Source of the DNA: Sipunculus nudus
Lineage: Eukaryota > Annelida > Sipuncula > Golfingiida > Sipunculidae
DNA length: 64,000 bases
Direction: 5' to 3'
NCBI GenBank assembly: GCA_026874595.1
Contig: CM049307.1
Location: 46,899,178 to 46,963,177, forward strand
This document shows positions 12,491-24,038 of the stretch, piece by piece. How positions within the stretch are numbered: position 1 is the stretch's first letter; each line of letters opens with the position of its first letter. The notes beneath the pieces were generated by a model that worked only from the letters and a program-made list of their open reading frames with translations, did not search any database and was not told where the DNA came from. Both the position numbers and the translations under genes were made by a program.

Positions 12491-13227
12491 CATTCACTGT
12501 TTTGTAGAAAACAAATAAAACAGAAGTACAATCACGTATAATCATAACATCCTTCAAGGTTTGTTTTAGATAATAAGCTGCAAGATTAGGCTGGAATGGT
12601 CGTAACCAGGACACGACGTATCCTAGGTAAGGCGTTGGACTTTAAGTCTCTCTTTGCTCGCCGCTACTTTCTCCAACTAAAAGGTGCAAATTTTGTGAGA
12701 ACCTCTAAATGTCTTAACAACAGGTCATGACCCCTGCATTTATTTAACCTGGATACTACAAACCTGAAATCAAGAAGCCATAAACAGCCCTTTTCCGATA
12801 TCTGTTGACTATCCCTTGAACCTTTTATAAAACCTGGCCACCACACATAAGCTGTTCGTTTTGTTTATATCCACGTGTTTATAACATGCGGTGACCTAGC
12901 TGCCAAAATAATCCAGAAACATTCAAGAAGGACATCTCGGGGAAGGTCAGTCGAACCTGAGTTATAAAAAATGCGTTTTGCAACTAATGTCCTTTCAAAA
13001 AATTCATACAACCACCTTAGGTATCATGGGTTTTCTGTTTTTCAACATTGGTGCATGTGTCACGCTTGTTAACAGCCCGGATAGGTATATAAAACATTTA
13101 ACAGAAATCACCTACAGTTCATTAATATAAATTGTTACAGATGCCCTTTTATTGTGTGCAGCGATCTTGCATGTATTTCTTTTATTGTGCGCAGGGGTGC
13201 TCCATGCGTTGTTGACATTTGGTTGGT
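12491..13227. other. No supported gene
   Basis: Mixed-composition sequence with short frames on both strands. None has consistent splice sites. Confidence 0.5.
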
Positions 13228-13568
13228 GTTTGGCCAAAAAAAAAAAAAAGTATGGTTCTCAGGCACTTTTTTTAAGGAATCAATGCGGTCGGGCAGTTGT
13301 TTTATTTTTAATGTTTTGATGTTTCGATAAAAATATCAAATGATAAGAGAAAAGCTTGATAATAAAAGATTTATTTTGCTAAACAAGTAAAAGCACTAAA
13401 TAACAAAGAAATTGTATGATTTTATCTTCTTGAAAGTAATATTCAAGCGGCTGCAGATCAAAATTGTTAAATTTCTATTCAAAATCAAAATAAAAATTTT
13501 TGATGCGGGGGTTTAAAATTGATGCGGGCGGTGCCTGAGAACCACCCCTTTTAATTTTTTTGGCCTTA
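13228..13568 (-). mobile_element. Non-autonomous element with inverted termini, copy 1
   Basis: The ends are inverted repeats of each other. The left end reads TTTGGCC + A-run + GGTTCTCAGGCAC (13229-13266). The right end reads GTGCCTGAGAACC + T-rich + TTTTGGCC (13531-13566). The interior (for example AAGATAAAATCATAC, GCTTTTACTTGTTTAGCAAA and TTTTTATCGAAACAT on the minus strand) is shared with 55.0-55.3 kb. It has no coding capacity and is MITE-like. The target-site duplication is not clear. Confidence 0.8.
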
Positions 13569-13581
13569 CGCGAAGCACCTG

Positions 13582-14169
13582 TTGTAGCGGGCTCGCAAGG
13601 CCGGATGTTGCGGGCTCGGTTTAATCCGCATTGGTTGATCCCTGGCGTGTAGATACATATTGTTCTCGTTCTAATGTTCTTTGAGCGTGTGTAATGTGTA
13701 TTATGGATTGTTCTTAAAAGGGAATTTTCTAGAGTTTTCGGAGGAAAGGTTATAAACAGAGGCCGTGTTTTAGAGCCGGGAGAGAGGTGAGAAAATATTC
13801 CAGCGAACACAGAAGCGTGTATGTCAGTTTGTGGGACCTATTCTGATAAGTGCGGCAATTATGGATTTTCTTCAGATTTTCTTCTGGATTTGTGACGAAT
13901 CTTATTTGGTCTTCAGTTTATTTTCTGGATTGTTACGAGAGCTTTACATTGGACTGTTATTCTCCGAGAGAATTTGTGTGAACGGTTCGTCCGGCTTATA
14001 CATTTTAAAGTACTTACCGCTGTGACAGTAGTGGTATCCAGGTTTTGTGCACTTTATTTATTAGGCTGTGTGATTATATTGATTTGCTGTTATACTGTTG
14101 TTGTACTGTGAAAATGTGTATTGTTATGTTAGGGTTGTTTTTAAGAATAAATTATAGATATAGTTAACA
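13582..14169 (+). mobile_element. LTR-like or short transcription-unit cassette
   Basis: The segment begins TGTTGTAGCGGG and ends ATAGTTAACA, giving TGTT...AACA termini like a long terminal repeat. Inside, in order, are a TATA box (TATAAA, 13751-13756), a 54-residue hydrophobic frame from ATG at 13861 to TGA at 14025 (MDFLQIFFWICDESY...), and a poly(A) signal AATAAA at 14146-14151 about 20 bp before the end. A matching target-site duplication was not seen. It may be a solo LTR or an independent short transcript; I cannot decide between them. Confidence 0.4.
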
Positions 14170-14303
14170 AAAAACCACTGACTTCTTTATTCATTCCCCT
14201 AGACATTTCACGCTGCCTAGTGTTACAGAATCTAATTTTTTTTATCTCCTTGACAAAATTTATGTTCATCACGCATACGTGATCTGTTGATATTAGGTTT
14301 CGT

Positions 14304-14308
<5 letters not shown>

Positions 14309-14360
<52 letters not shown>
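14309..14360. repeat. (TA)n microsatellite
   Basis: Pure TA dinucleotides, about 24 repeats, ending in a short CATACATACA extension. Confidence 0.97.
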
Positions 14361-14362
<2 letters not shown>

Positions 14363-15310
14363 CATACACGCAGAGTAAGCCAGAAATCAAATAAATTCTA
14401 CAGAAAAGGTAGGTGAATAACTGGCCTTTATACCTGCTTATCATTCTTATCATATTATAGTTCTCTTTATCAGAACCTACACCACATACAAGGCATAGTG
14501 TTATCAGTAAATTTTTGAAAAAAATGAGTTTTGACCAAATTATTAATAGATTTAATGGCTACTGAAATTCAATACATACAACCTTTTGTACCAACTGAGT
14601 AATAACAGCGGCTAATTAGATAACAGAAGTTTGGATATAAGAAATATGATTGTCATGACAACGGTGATAAATGGGTACTGTTTATAGAAAAAGCATCGGC
14701 AGGTCTAACGTATTTAAGATAATAAACATGAACCTATTCGTATTATAGAGGCTCTCTGTCGCCTACCTTTGTTTAACATTTAAAAAGAACAGGGATTGGT
14801 TTATTATGATCTGTTTTTTAGGAGAAGACTAATATCATCATTTTTGGGAAGTTACCCAAATGGGCTACATATCATATTACGGGTAAAATGATGGATCTGA
14901 TAATGCCGATGTTTTAACAGGGACTATCTGTTCTGTTAACGTTGATAATTTATGCATTTATATAGTGCATATAAGGTTAATGGCAGATGTAGTATATTAT
15001 AATGGGTTAATGAGTCCTTCGAAAGCTGAACACGTTCTTAAACACAGACGTGTCGCTGTTCTAACCAGACGGCAGTTATTTACTTTGTAATACGCTTTTC
15101 AAGTATGACTTTTTTCCCTTAATGTATCCGCAATTTTACGCAAATAAGCATCATTTTAAGATAAATTTATCACCTGCCAACTGAGACGTGAATATATACG
15201 TGAATATATATGGATCCAATACATCGATAGAATCTTTAATTTTATATACATATCATTATTGTTTTTTAACCAATAGAGATTATTTTTATTTCACTTATCC
15301 AATATACTTT
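14361..15310. other. No supported gene
   Basis: AT-rich sequence with nothing beyond short frames. Confidence 0.5.
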
Positions 15311-16510
15311 CTGTCAGTCTGTCTGTCTGTCCGTCTGTCCGTTAACCAGGCACAAATCGTAACCTCTGGACCTGGAATCTTCTAACTTGATATTCGGTGA
15401 GGTCAATGAAAAATCTCCTTAGAAACCTGAAATTAAGCCTCTGTTACTAATATCCTTCGAGCTATGGAGGTCAGAATTACCCCCATGAATAAAAGACTTG
15501 AAACAGAAGCTACAGTATCTGAATAAATAATGCATTGATCACCACGATTTTTGCATGCATATTCATCATGGTGTGTTTCATCAGTTTCTGCAGACTGATG
15601 GTGTCACCTGATTTGTTTAGGATTATTACGCATTATTTTTTTTATTTTTGAGACCTTCAAAGATGCGGTCGTCCGTTAACAGGGGAAAAATTGGAACCAT
15701 ATGACCTGGAATTTTTTAACTTGACATTCAAGAATGTCAATTAAAAAACTCCTGGGAATCCTGAAATAAAGCTTCTGTTTCACATATCTTCTGAGCTATG
15801 GATCTCAGAGGTACCACCCAGAATAATTAGAAATTGTATACAAAAGCTCCAGTATCTGAACAACTTATGCACGGATCACCATGATTCTGTGCATGCATAT
15901 TTATCAAGGAGTGTTACATCAGTTCCACTTGTGTTGCCACCTTGATTTTTTTTTTTCTTATTTTTTTACGCAGTTTTTTTTTCTACTCTTGAAACCTTCG
16001 AAGATATGGTTGTCCTTTAATAAGACAAAAATCGTAACCGCTGGATCTGGAATCTTCTAACTTGACATTCAGGGAGGTCCATGAAAAATCTCCTACGAAA
16101 CCTGGAATTAGGTCTCTGTTACCCATATCCTTTGAGCTATGTAAATACCCCTCAGTATAATATAAATTTGATACAAATCCTCCAGTTCCTGAGCAACTAA
16201 TGCATTGATCACCATGATTCTTTGCATGCACATTTATCATGGAGTGTTTCATCAGTTCCTGCAGATTGGTGACACCACCTGGATTTTTTCAAATGTTTAC
16301 GCATTTCCTTTAAATTTTTATTTTTTTAGACCTTCAAAGATGCAGTCGTCCATGACAGGGCACAAATCGTATCCACTGCACCTAGATTCTTCTCAATTAA
16401 CATCCAGGGAGGTCCATGGAAAAAACCTCCTTGGAAACCTGAACTAAGGTCTCTGTTACCCATATCCTTTGAGCTATGCTTCAGTCAAATTGGTATACAA
16501 CCTACAAAAT
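15311..16510. repeat. Satellite-like tandem array, unit about 336 bp, 3.5 copies
   Basis: Four successive units share ACCTTCAAAGATGC.GTCGTCC, CAAATCGTAACC, TCTTCTAACTTGACATTCA, CTCTGTTACCCATATCC, GAGCTATG and CATTGATCACCA.GATT. The CAAATCGTA anchor recurs near 15350, 15684, 16025 and 16360. The array begins in a CTGT/CCGT tract (15311-15342), and the last unit is cut after GAGCTATGCTTCAG. Open frames inside, including an 89-codon minus-strand one, follow the repeat and are not called. Confidence 0.92.
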
Positions 16511-18108
16511 TTGGCATTCAGATGATAAAATTCCTTATATGAATGTCTTCCTAGACAGCTGAGCGTCATGACCCCTAGGTCACTTGTTTTCATTAATTCT
16601 GGATTTATCTTTTAAGCATCAGCTCAAAATACATATAATTCTGATATAACAAAGCTAGTTGCTTAAACTAGTTGGATAAGGAATATGTTTTACAGGATAA
16701 GCAATATATTTCTTGCCAAGCTAGGATGATGTATACATTATTATATACGAATTTCGAATAAAAACCCAGACATGAATGAAACTAAGGAGAGTTTTTTTAT
16801 ATCACAGGCCTTTAGACTTTTGCCACGCAATAAACCATAGAAATTCTACAATAACGCCCTAGAGTTGCTGATGGACCTCGTTGAAAAGCATAGTGTGCCG
16901 GTTCCCTGGCCATTCGGGTGTAAAAGTATAACACAACAACTACCCCCCGGTAATCTTAAATCGATTTTACGTTATGTGGGGGGGGGGGGGAATCCAAAGC
17001 GGGGGTTATCTGAAATTGCTACATCTGAATTAGATCCTGTCGTCGGATCAGCTGCCAGTTAGGATAAATCCTACGCTGCACGTTTCCTTTGTAATAAGGT
17101 GAAATAGGACGAGAGATTGGCACATTACACTGGTATATGCCTTACACTGTCGATCACCTTATTCTGCTCTCTGTCTCTTAATTCAAATGATGCTCATACT
17201 TTCCTGTCATTATGACGTATTGAACAAAATATAATTATCGTCCGTTATCGTGTTGGCGACCCCTAAATACAACGATCTAAAGTATCTACAAAGTATTGAC
17301 TCTATTTAAGCAAAAATTACTTTAATCTTAAACATGATTTGTTCTGAAGGATTGATTTTGTACGAACAGCCTAATATACTTTTATGCTTTGAGATGAAAT
17401 ATTTATGGTAATGTTTCTTATTTACGGGATCACTTTCTCAGATGGTGAGGCATTTTTCATCTTGCAGATTAAAAGTTATTAAAATTACCTTTTATTATCA
17501 AAATGGCAAAGTTGTTCTCTTCGTAGGAATTATTTACAACACATCACTAGCGGGAACCCGTACAGTCAATAACAAGAATATCTTACCCTAACACTGCAAG
17601 AAACTTTTGCTTTGGGGTGTTTTGACCATGGATATTCTACTGCGATCTGAGTGACTAAATTTCTTTTAAATTTTTTAATTGAATTATATCATCACCAGTA
17701 ACCTGTGACAAAATTATAACATCATCTGTCAAAGATCTTTTCATGTAGGTACCCGGGTGTTTTAGCTAAGTATCTTCTTAAAAATTGATAGGGTTATTAT
17801 CCCAGGAACATTTACCTAAGTACGTCCACCGCTATTTCCGAGACACCATTATTACTCCACACCCACGTGGCGGCATATAAAGTTCTCTTGGGAAGAATTT
17901 ATATTACCGTCTCATGTCACAGAACGCACCAGAACAGTGCCGGGGCCTGTTTTAAAATGAAGAACCTGCCGCCCTGCCCCCATTGGGGATTTAAGGTGAA
18001 AAATAAGTCGTCAATATTTTATGTGTTTTCCCGTAACAATGACTTCTAGGCATTGAGGAAACAGCTGCTCGTCTCCTCCCTGTCTCTCCTACCCACACTG
18101 CTACGTAG
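16511..18108. other. No supported gene; repeat fragment at 16.93-17.05 kb
   Basis: The block with CCCCCCGGTAATC, a G-run and GGTTATCTGAAATTGCTACATC is the inverted counterpart of 8995-9110. A 65-codon frame across it is repeat-derived. The remainder is AT-rich. A frame at 17867-18049 lacks support. Confidence 0.5.
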
Positions 18109-18308
18109 AGAGTGGAACCTGTCTGAAAACCACCTGTCTAATTTTTACCATCTGTCTGTTAGGACCAACTGCCTATTAAGGCCTCCCTTGAGTGAACCGA
18201 AAGCATATACATTTATTATGACTGATCTATCTAATAAGACCACTTATTAATTAAGACCACTTTGGGACAGTCCCACGGGTGGTCTTTTAAGACAGGTTTC
18301 ACTGTATA
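18109..18308 (+). mobile_element. MITE with CAGTGGAACCTGTC termini, copy 1
   Basis: The termini are inverted repeats: GTGGAACCTGTCTGAAAACC at the left, and the complement of AAGACAGGTTTCACTGTA at the right. The body contains GTGAACCGAAAGCAT and CAGTCCCACGGGTGGTCTT. It is flanked on the right by TATA, in line with TA target duplications of the Tc1/mariner-pogo group. Related copies lie at 25.8, 44.1 and 55.4 kb. No transposase is present. Confidence 0.85.
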
Positions 18309-18370
18309 TATTTCTGCATTATCATGTATTAAGATGGTAATAACCATATGATAAGAATATATTGTTATTG

Positions 18371-18626
18371 AGCTGTGTTTCAATGTGCGCGTATATGCGT
18401 GAAAATGGCTCATATATGATTTTGTAACTGTGGTGTTTCCATGTGTCCGTCAGCATATAAGCGATTATGCGTGAAATCGTGGATTCGGGGTAAGATGACG
18501 TCACTCCATCATCCATTTTGGAAGATCCACTATGCCACTACATACCTCTGTAAGTTCACGCATGTACGCATACATGGATGTACAGAACGCATATATACGC
18601 TAATACACGCACATGGAAGCACAGTT
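18371..18626. repeat. Clustered direct and inverted repeats (ATGCGTGAA type)
   Basis: Two direct copies (GTGTTTCAATGTGCGCGTAT...ATGCGTGAA and GTGTTTCCATGTGTCC...ATGCGTGAA) are followed by copies in inverse orientation (TTCACGCATGTACGCATAC and ACACGCACATGGAAGCACAG). The region could fold into a long imperfect hairpin. A palindromic CRE TGACGTCA lies between the arms at 18496-18503. Confidence 0.7.
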
Positions 18627-19389
18627 TATAGCCTTCCAGATTTATAATTTTCCAGGCGTGGGTTTAGGGTAAATCAAAGTCATAACCAGTACTTATGACA
18701 TACGAGCGAGTCACAGGCTCTGGTGAGAATTCTGTAGGTTGCCTTCCAGGATATTACGGGGACAAGGATGAAAAGATTCAGCTCTGAAGCCAAATGCCTG
18801 AACTAATGGGCCATGCCCTATCCCAAATGACGTACCGTTAGCGATAAAAAAATCAATATATATATATGATCGCAGATTAGGAACTTGCAAGCTGCGATAA
18901 CACTACTTAGGTGTTTCCACGGATCGTGACCTCGGCATTGACCTTAGAAGCTTGTCTCCTAGGGAGACACTAGTTTTAAATTGCTGATGGCGTAATACCA
19001 CACCATTGTGATTTTGGACAGAGGGCAATGTAAGCAGATAAACCAGGAGATATACCGACCTGAATAGCATTTGTCTGAGCCTCAGCTTTAGCTAGTGCTT
19101 ACAGCTTGTGTTAAAGCTGCCAGAAAATGACGTGAGCGATAATATAATGCCGTTCTAGTTTGTATAATGAGCACCTTTGGCGGTCTCTTGATAAAACTAA
19201 GACGATTTTATTCTGATGTTCCTGAGGATTCTATCTTCTTATCCATATATATCAAAATTTTATATTCTAAGAATGATATCACTGTTACGTGGGAAACATG
19301 AGCCATGATATAAATATTTTTTTGCATTGTTTGGCAAGCTGAATCCTAGGAAGAACACCGTCTCTAGTGTTATGGGATGACATAAAAGC

Positions 19390-19450
19390 GGACCGAAGAC
19401 TTGTGCGCCACCGACATGGGTTCGACTCCCGGATCGGCCCAGTATTTCCC
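19390..19450 (+). other. tRNA-like fragment with B-box motif
   Basis: GGTTCGACTCCC followed by GGATCGGCCCA looks like a tRNA T-arm and acceptor end, matching the pol III B-box consensus. No proper A box or cloverleaf could be built upstream, so this is probably a relic of another tRNA-derived SINE and not a functional tRNA. Confidence 0.35.
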
Positions 19451-19694
19451 CTCTTAACAATTTTTCTTCGTAACACTAGCATGAAGAATTTGCCTCTCAA
19501 ATCGCTGAATCTTTTCAACACTTAGACAGTTTTGCATTCTCAAAGACCATGATGCGTGCAAAACGTCTTTTACATTATGTCCACACAGGTTTTAATACGC
19601 AAAAAATGCGCGGAATTTTAGTTTTATTCCCTGTCTAAAATAACGCTGTATTTGTGAAATATATCGGGGAGGATTGATAAAAGGGGTTCCCCGT

Positions 19695-20243
19695 GAACCC
19701 GTGTTTCTGAACCATGACAATGTTTTACATGAAACGTGAACGTATGAACGAACGACTGTTTAGTAGATTCGGGCGGGGGTTTCACAGTCCCAAAGAGATT
19801 GAGGACCCTTAGAAGTGTGTGCAAAACCTCCCCCCCCCCCCCCAACCCCCACCCCCCCAACCCCCCACCCCCTCCCCCGGGGCTTCCTTTTGAAAAAAAA
19901 ACCTTTTTTTTTTTCAAACAACCAATAAATCGGCCGAACTAATAAAACCATGGTTATCATGGAAAGATACTTCTGAATGTAAAAAAAATCAACATACCTG
20001 TAAACCTATAAAACGGGGATCGTGTAAAGGGTCTCAGCTCTTTGTGTTCACTCAACGGAAAAATGCTATCTGTTAAAAGATTCATGTGGACATGTGTTCC
20101 GCGCTTGAATTTAAAATCTTTAATTCCTTTTGACAGAGAAATTTTCCTTAACAGGCGATATAATGGAAATAGGGTTCAGTGGGGATTACAGGTCGCCTCC
20201 TGAAAAAGCGTGCCAGGCCAAAATGTTTTGCTGAACATTTGTA
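19695..20243 (+). repeat. Tandem segmental duplication, first copy
   Basis: It shares with the next segment, in the same order: GAACCATGACA-GTTTTACATGAAACG, a long C-run plus T/A-runs, GGCCGAACTAATAAAACC, ATGGTTATCATG, ATCAACATACCTGTAA, CCTTTTGACAGAGAAATTT and CGCCTCCTGAAAAAGCGT. Offsets grow from about 711 to about 850 bp because of indels. No gene was recognised. Confidence 0.9.
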
Positions 20244-20404
20244 CAGGGTTAGGGTTAAGACATATCAATAGTCCATTTCATTTTGGGGGAAATAATAATC
20301 ACCACAATATATATTTTCTTATAAACCATTATAACAAAGGACTATTCCTTTGTCCCCATGTGGAAGCCACCCATTTGTATTTATTTATTCTGCTTCTCGC
20401 AAGG

Positions 20405-21080
20405 TGATCTCGTGTTACTGAAGCATGACAGTGTTCCACATGAAACGCACACACGTGAACATGACGGATATTAAAGAAGATTCTGATGGAGGTCTGTACG
20501 CCCTGACTACAGATTCTAGTTTGTTATCAATTTAAAGATGTACTGGTGATATTTTTTGTTTTATGTTTCAACGTTTCTAAAGATCTTAACAAATATATGT
20601 GAACCAACCCCCCCCCCCCCCCTAAAACCCAACCCTCAAGTTGTCGGGTTTTTTTTTTTTTAAAAAAAACTTCATAAAACATATCAATTGGCCGAACTTT
20701 TGAAACCATAGTTATCATGAATTGATATTTTTGAATGTATAAAAATCAACATACCTGTAACCCATAAAAAAATTGTCAAACGGTAGTCACATCACTGGAC
20801 TCAGTGCCCAGTGCTGACCAAACCGAAAAGCCCTCGCATTGAAAGCGGAGTCATGTGGTCTTTGGATAAAAAACCCTTTACTTCCTTTTGAGAGAGAAAT
20901 TTACTTATGAGGCGTTACACTGGAAATGGGGATCAATGGGGATTATATTGTGGACCCGCGTCTCCGCGTATTGCACGGAAATGCCTTTTGGGCAGGACAT
21001 GCTCTCTGGCCACGGTCTTAACAGGCCAGTGAAAATCCCCGAGGCGCCTCCTGAAAAGCGTCACAGGCGTTGAGGACCTT
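20405..21080 (+). repeat. Tandem segmental duplication, second copy
   Basis: This is the diverged partner of 19695-20243. The poly-C/poly-T core is kept (20609-20660). Copy 2 has extra sequence near 20945-21045 (GACCCGCGTCTCCGCG...) missing from copy 1. Open frames in both copies are not conserved between them, which argues against coding. Confidence 0.9.
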
Positions 21081-21364
21081 GCAGCACAAAAGATATAGGG
21101 GCACCTAATGGGGAAATATTAAAATTATCAATTATTCAGCTTAATTGGCATAATCCCGCAAAATAAAACAAACTTGTTCTAGAAGAGTACACCACCGATA
21201 AGTCTGCCGAATTTGGAGAGTAAAATAAGAACGGAAGCAGTTAAACCGTGGTCTAGAAAAAAACCAACTCCGTTTTAATTTTACAGATATCAATGATAAT
21301 CTGTTTTATGCGTAAGTACCAGCTCAATCCAGGTTCGCTTTATCAGCTGTCCTTTCAGCACGCC
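21081..21364. other. Spacer, nothing supported
   Basis: AT-rich sequence with no conserved element seen. Confidence 0.4.
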
Positions 21365-21429
21365 GGCGTCATCAATAGATGCAGTTGTATACCCAGCTGT
21401 TACAATAAAGACTAGCATATTACCCGTTC
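21365..21429 (-). CDS. Candidate exon fragment with TGxGN..TAGYT motif, copy 1
   Basis: After an acceptor (cttacctgtccgaacacag|, exon start 21429) the minus strand encodes TGTGNMLVF-IVTAGYTTASIDD and stays open beyond 21365. The same motif pattern occurs on the plus strand at 23.4 kb. A strong plus-strand donor, GGACAG|GTAAGTGAG, lies at 21438-21452, so an exon on the other strand is a competing reading. The family is unknown. Confidence 0.3.
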
Positions 21430-22353
21430 CTGTGTTCGGACAGGTAAGTGAGAATTTTCCACGGAGAAATTTCGTCACAACGTTTTAGTGCCGGATTGTA
21501 ACTTGTACAGGGTTTTCGTAGGAGCCCCTTAGACTTTTACACGGATAAATAAGCAAAGCAGACGACATCCGATTGGAAATTACAAAGATACCATATTAGC
21601 GGTGCCAAATGCACGCCAGCAAGCATCCGGTTTGATCCGGTTTTCTCACCCAAGCCATGAGAATTGCTTGGCTTGTTTCAATCATGGCAGGCGAGCCTAC
21701 CATGTGACACAAGCCTCGCAAACCTCACGGCTTGCATTACATTTCATTGGGCTATAACCAATACTTGTTTGACCTTTATAACATGGCAATCAAAGGGTGT
21801 AAGCAAGTCTGAGCAAGTATCAGGAAATATAAGGTTTTTCTTTGCCACTTTTCATGCTTACTTCCTGATCATAAACACAAGCTCCAAGGAGAGCATAATC
21901 TATCGATAAACATAAGATTTGTATTCATGGCAGGTCTCAATAAACGTTATGTATTAATATCTTATAATTACATAATCAGGGCAACCTATAGTCTGCCTGA
22001 GATAAACCTACAAAATACGCATCTAAAAAGGACACATTTCAGTTTAAAAGTGTACAAAATTCCCATAAACACGTTTGTTTAAAATGTCTTAGTATATCGC
22101 CATTAAAGATTCTTGACACATATATGGGAGAAAATAACACCATCATTTATTGAATAAAAACAAGTTCTTTACCAAATATCAATCCGAAAGAGCCTATATT
22201 TTATTTACATTTTATATATTGTGAACAGGAATGTCGTAGTTTGAACGATGAAAACATAAGTACTTGAAAGCCAGATAACTTACCTTTTCCATAGAACTAA
22301 TGTGATTTTTGGCTTACGCTGTGTACATATTAATCAAATGTAGGTAATTCCAT

Positions 22354-22578
22354 TTAAGAAAGGTTCTTATACGGACTCTGTATGGATGTTTGAGCTTGTT
22401 TATTTAAAAACACAGCTTTGTAGACTGTTTTTTGGTTGAATATGTGCGGAGGTTGCTCTAGTACCAAAACGCCCTTTACAAAACTCTGGTACGCTGCCTT
22501 GCCGTCAGATGACCTTGTTAAATGTGCTTGGATTATTTTGGCGCCATCTCCCATCTCGGCGTTTTCTGGCCTGTATTC
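22354..22578 (-). CDS. Candidate coding segment (weak)
   Basis: Open frame with ATG at 22554, extending upstream in frame (EYRPENAE before the ATG). The first half (MGDGAKIIQAHLTRSSDG, then SFVKGVLVLEQPPHIF) has protein-like composition. The second half becomes AT-rich, suggesting an exon that ends near 22450. It lies upstream, in minus-strand order, of the 21.4 kb candidate, so both could belong to one gene, but no phase-matched junction was found. Confidence 0.2.
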   Translation of the reverse strand, partial: EYRPENAEMGDGAKIIQAHLTRSSDGKAAYQSFVKGVLVLEQPPHIFNQKTVYKAVFLNKQAQTSIQSPYKNLS

Positions 22579-23332
22579 TTATTAATAGGTCAAGGTTTAA
22601 TATTTAGTTAATAGACGCTGGAAACCTAAATAGGTGTCTTTAACAACGACTTTCTTTATCATTAGCAAAAGTAGTAAAAAAGAAAAAAAACTTAGTTCAT
22701 TTAGTCTGTTTTGATTCACCCTGATCGCTATGTTTCTAAATGGACTCTATTTATACACTATGGTTACTCTCAAGAAGATTCTGGAGAACACAACGTAGAT
22801 CTAAACAACGTGGTTAATTTTTACATAGCTGGCAGCCACGCGCTGAATAGTCTGCAACTTTCACTTCGGGGTTGATTCGTAAGTGTATAGTTGTAATTGG
22901 AAAATAAACAGTTGTAATTTTACATTTCTGCAATTTTTTCCCAGTGACAGACAAAAAAATATGCTTACGTCAATTAGTAATTGAATTTTACAGATCGCTT
23001 ATATCAAAGATCACACACCATATTATTGGTTGCGGTGAAATATTTTGTTATAATTCTCCAAATAATTATGTATAATTTGTTATATTTCTATTTATACTTT
23101 ATTGATCGTATTTATATTATGTAAACATTATAATTTATAGGTGAAGACAAAGCATTGGTTTTAGTTAAGATTCAATGAACGCAATAAAAAAAAAGTTTAT
23201 GTCAAAAAAAAAAGATTCATTGTTAAATTGAAAGGTCTTGGTCCCTGAGGACTGCAGTCTCTTGGTCTACAGCTGCTTTCTTTTTTTTGGGGGGGGGGGG
23301 GGCTATAGGCCGCACTGTATGCTGACCAGTGA
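22579..23332. other. No supported gene
   Basis: AT-rich. Contains a G-run at 23290-23302. Confidence 0.5.
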
Positions 23333-23391
23333 ATGTCTAATTACAAATTATTTCTACAGTTTTCACACTTCCATGCAATATCTACTCTGTT

Positions 23392-23475
23392 TCACGTGAC
23401 CACAAAACGTGCAACTGGAAATGGAAACGTGCTGTTCACAGCAGGTTACACAGCCACTAATGTAAACATAGCAAA
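23392..23475 (+). CDS. Candidate exon fragment with TGxGN..TAGYT motif, copy 2
   Basis: The plus-strand frame from ATG 23333 (72 codons) contains HVTTKRATGNGNVLFTAGYT followed by ATNVN. This aligns residue by residue with the minus-strand segment at 21.4 kb (TGTGNML...TAGYTTASID). Nucleotide identity outside the core is low, so the resemblance is at the protein level. The ends of the exon are not defined. Confidence 0.3.
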
Positions 23476-24038
23476 ACTACAAACGTTGGCAGCGTGTTGT
23501 AGTATGTTTTATCAGATATACTGTTCACCACGTTTATACGCGCATGATTAATTGGACAAACGGATATAAAAGGCCTTTGAATGTCTATAAAACCGTCACT
23601 ATTTTCACAAGGTGGTAATGGTGGTCTTAAAAGGATGTCCCACATAAAGAACCGCCGGTAGGGCATTTGTTACACAAATTTTGTTTGAGTCCTAATTAGC
23701 CCCTTCTTCGACCGATTTTCATAAATTTCTTTACCGTATGTGGCAGAGAATTTCGTTATCTGAAAAATATTGACTGTTTTTATTCTGGCATGTAGAAACT
23801 CGGCTAAAAGTCACCCTGTAAATTAGGACGGCTAGCTCTGTCGATTAGCACACAAACATAATTTGTGTAAGTTATTGTCTGTACAGTCGACAAAATTTTA
23901 TATGATTCCCAGCTCTATGTGACAAGTATTAGTTGGTAAAAGGCTTAATGGACCTCTTTTACAGAAGAGTGTGGCTGGTCCCTATTAGAGATTAGCAGGA
24001 AAGTTGTCTTTGCCGTCTTCCGTCAATTGATTAAGTGA

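Noticed and set aside
11821-12507. 228-codon plus-strand ORF, the longest in the window
   Set aside because: It begins with TTG, has no ATG, and is entirely a minisatellite whose units are multiples of three; other frames are equally open.
15983-16252. 89-codon minus-strand ORF
   Set aside because: Lies within one unit of the ~336-bp satellite array and is broken in the other units.
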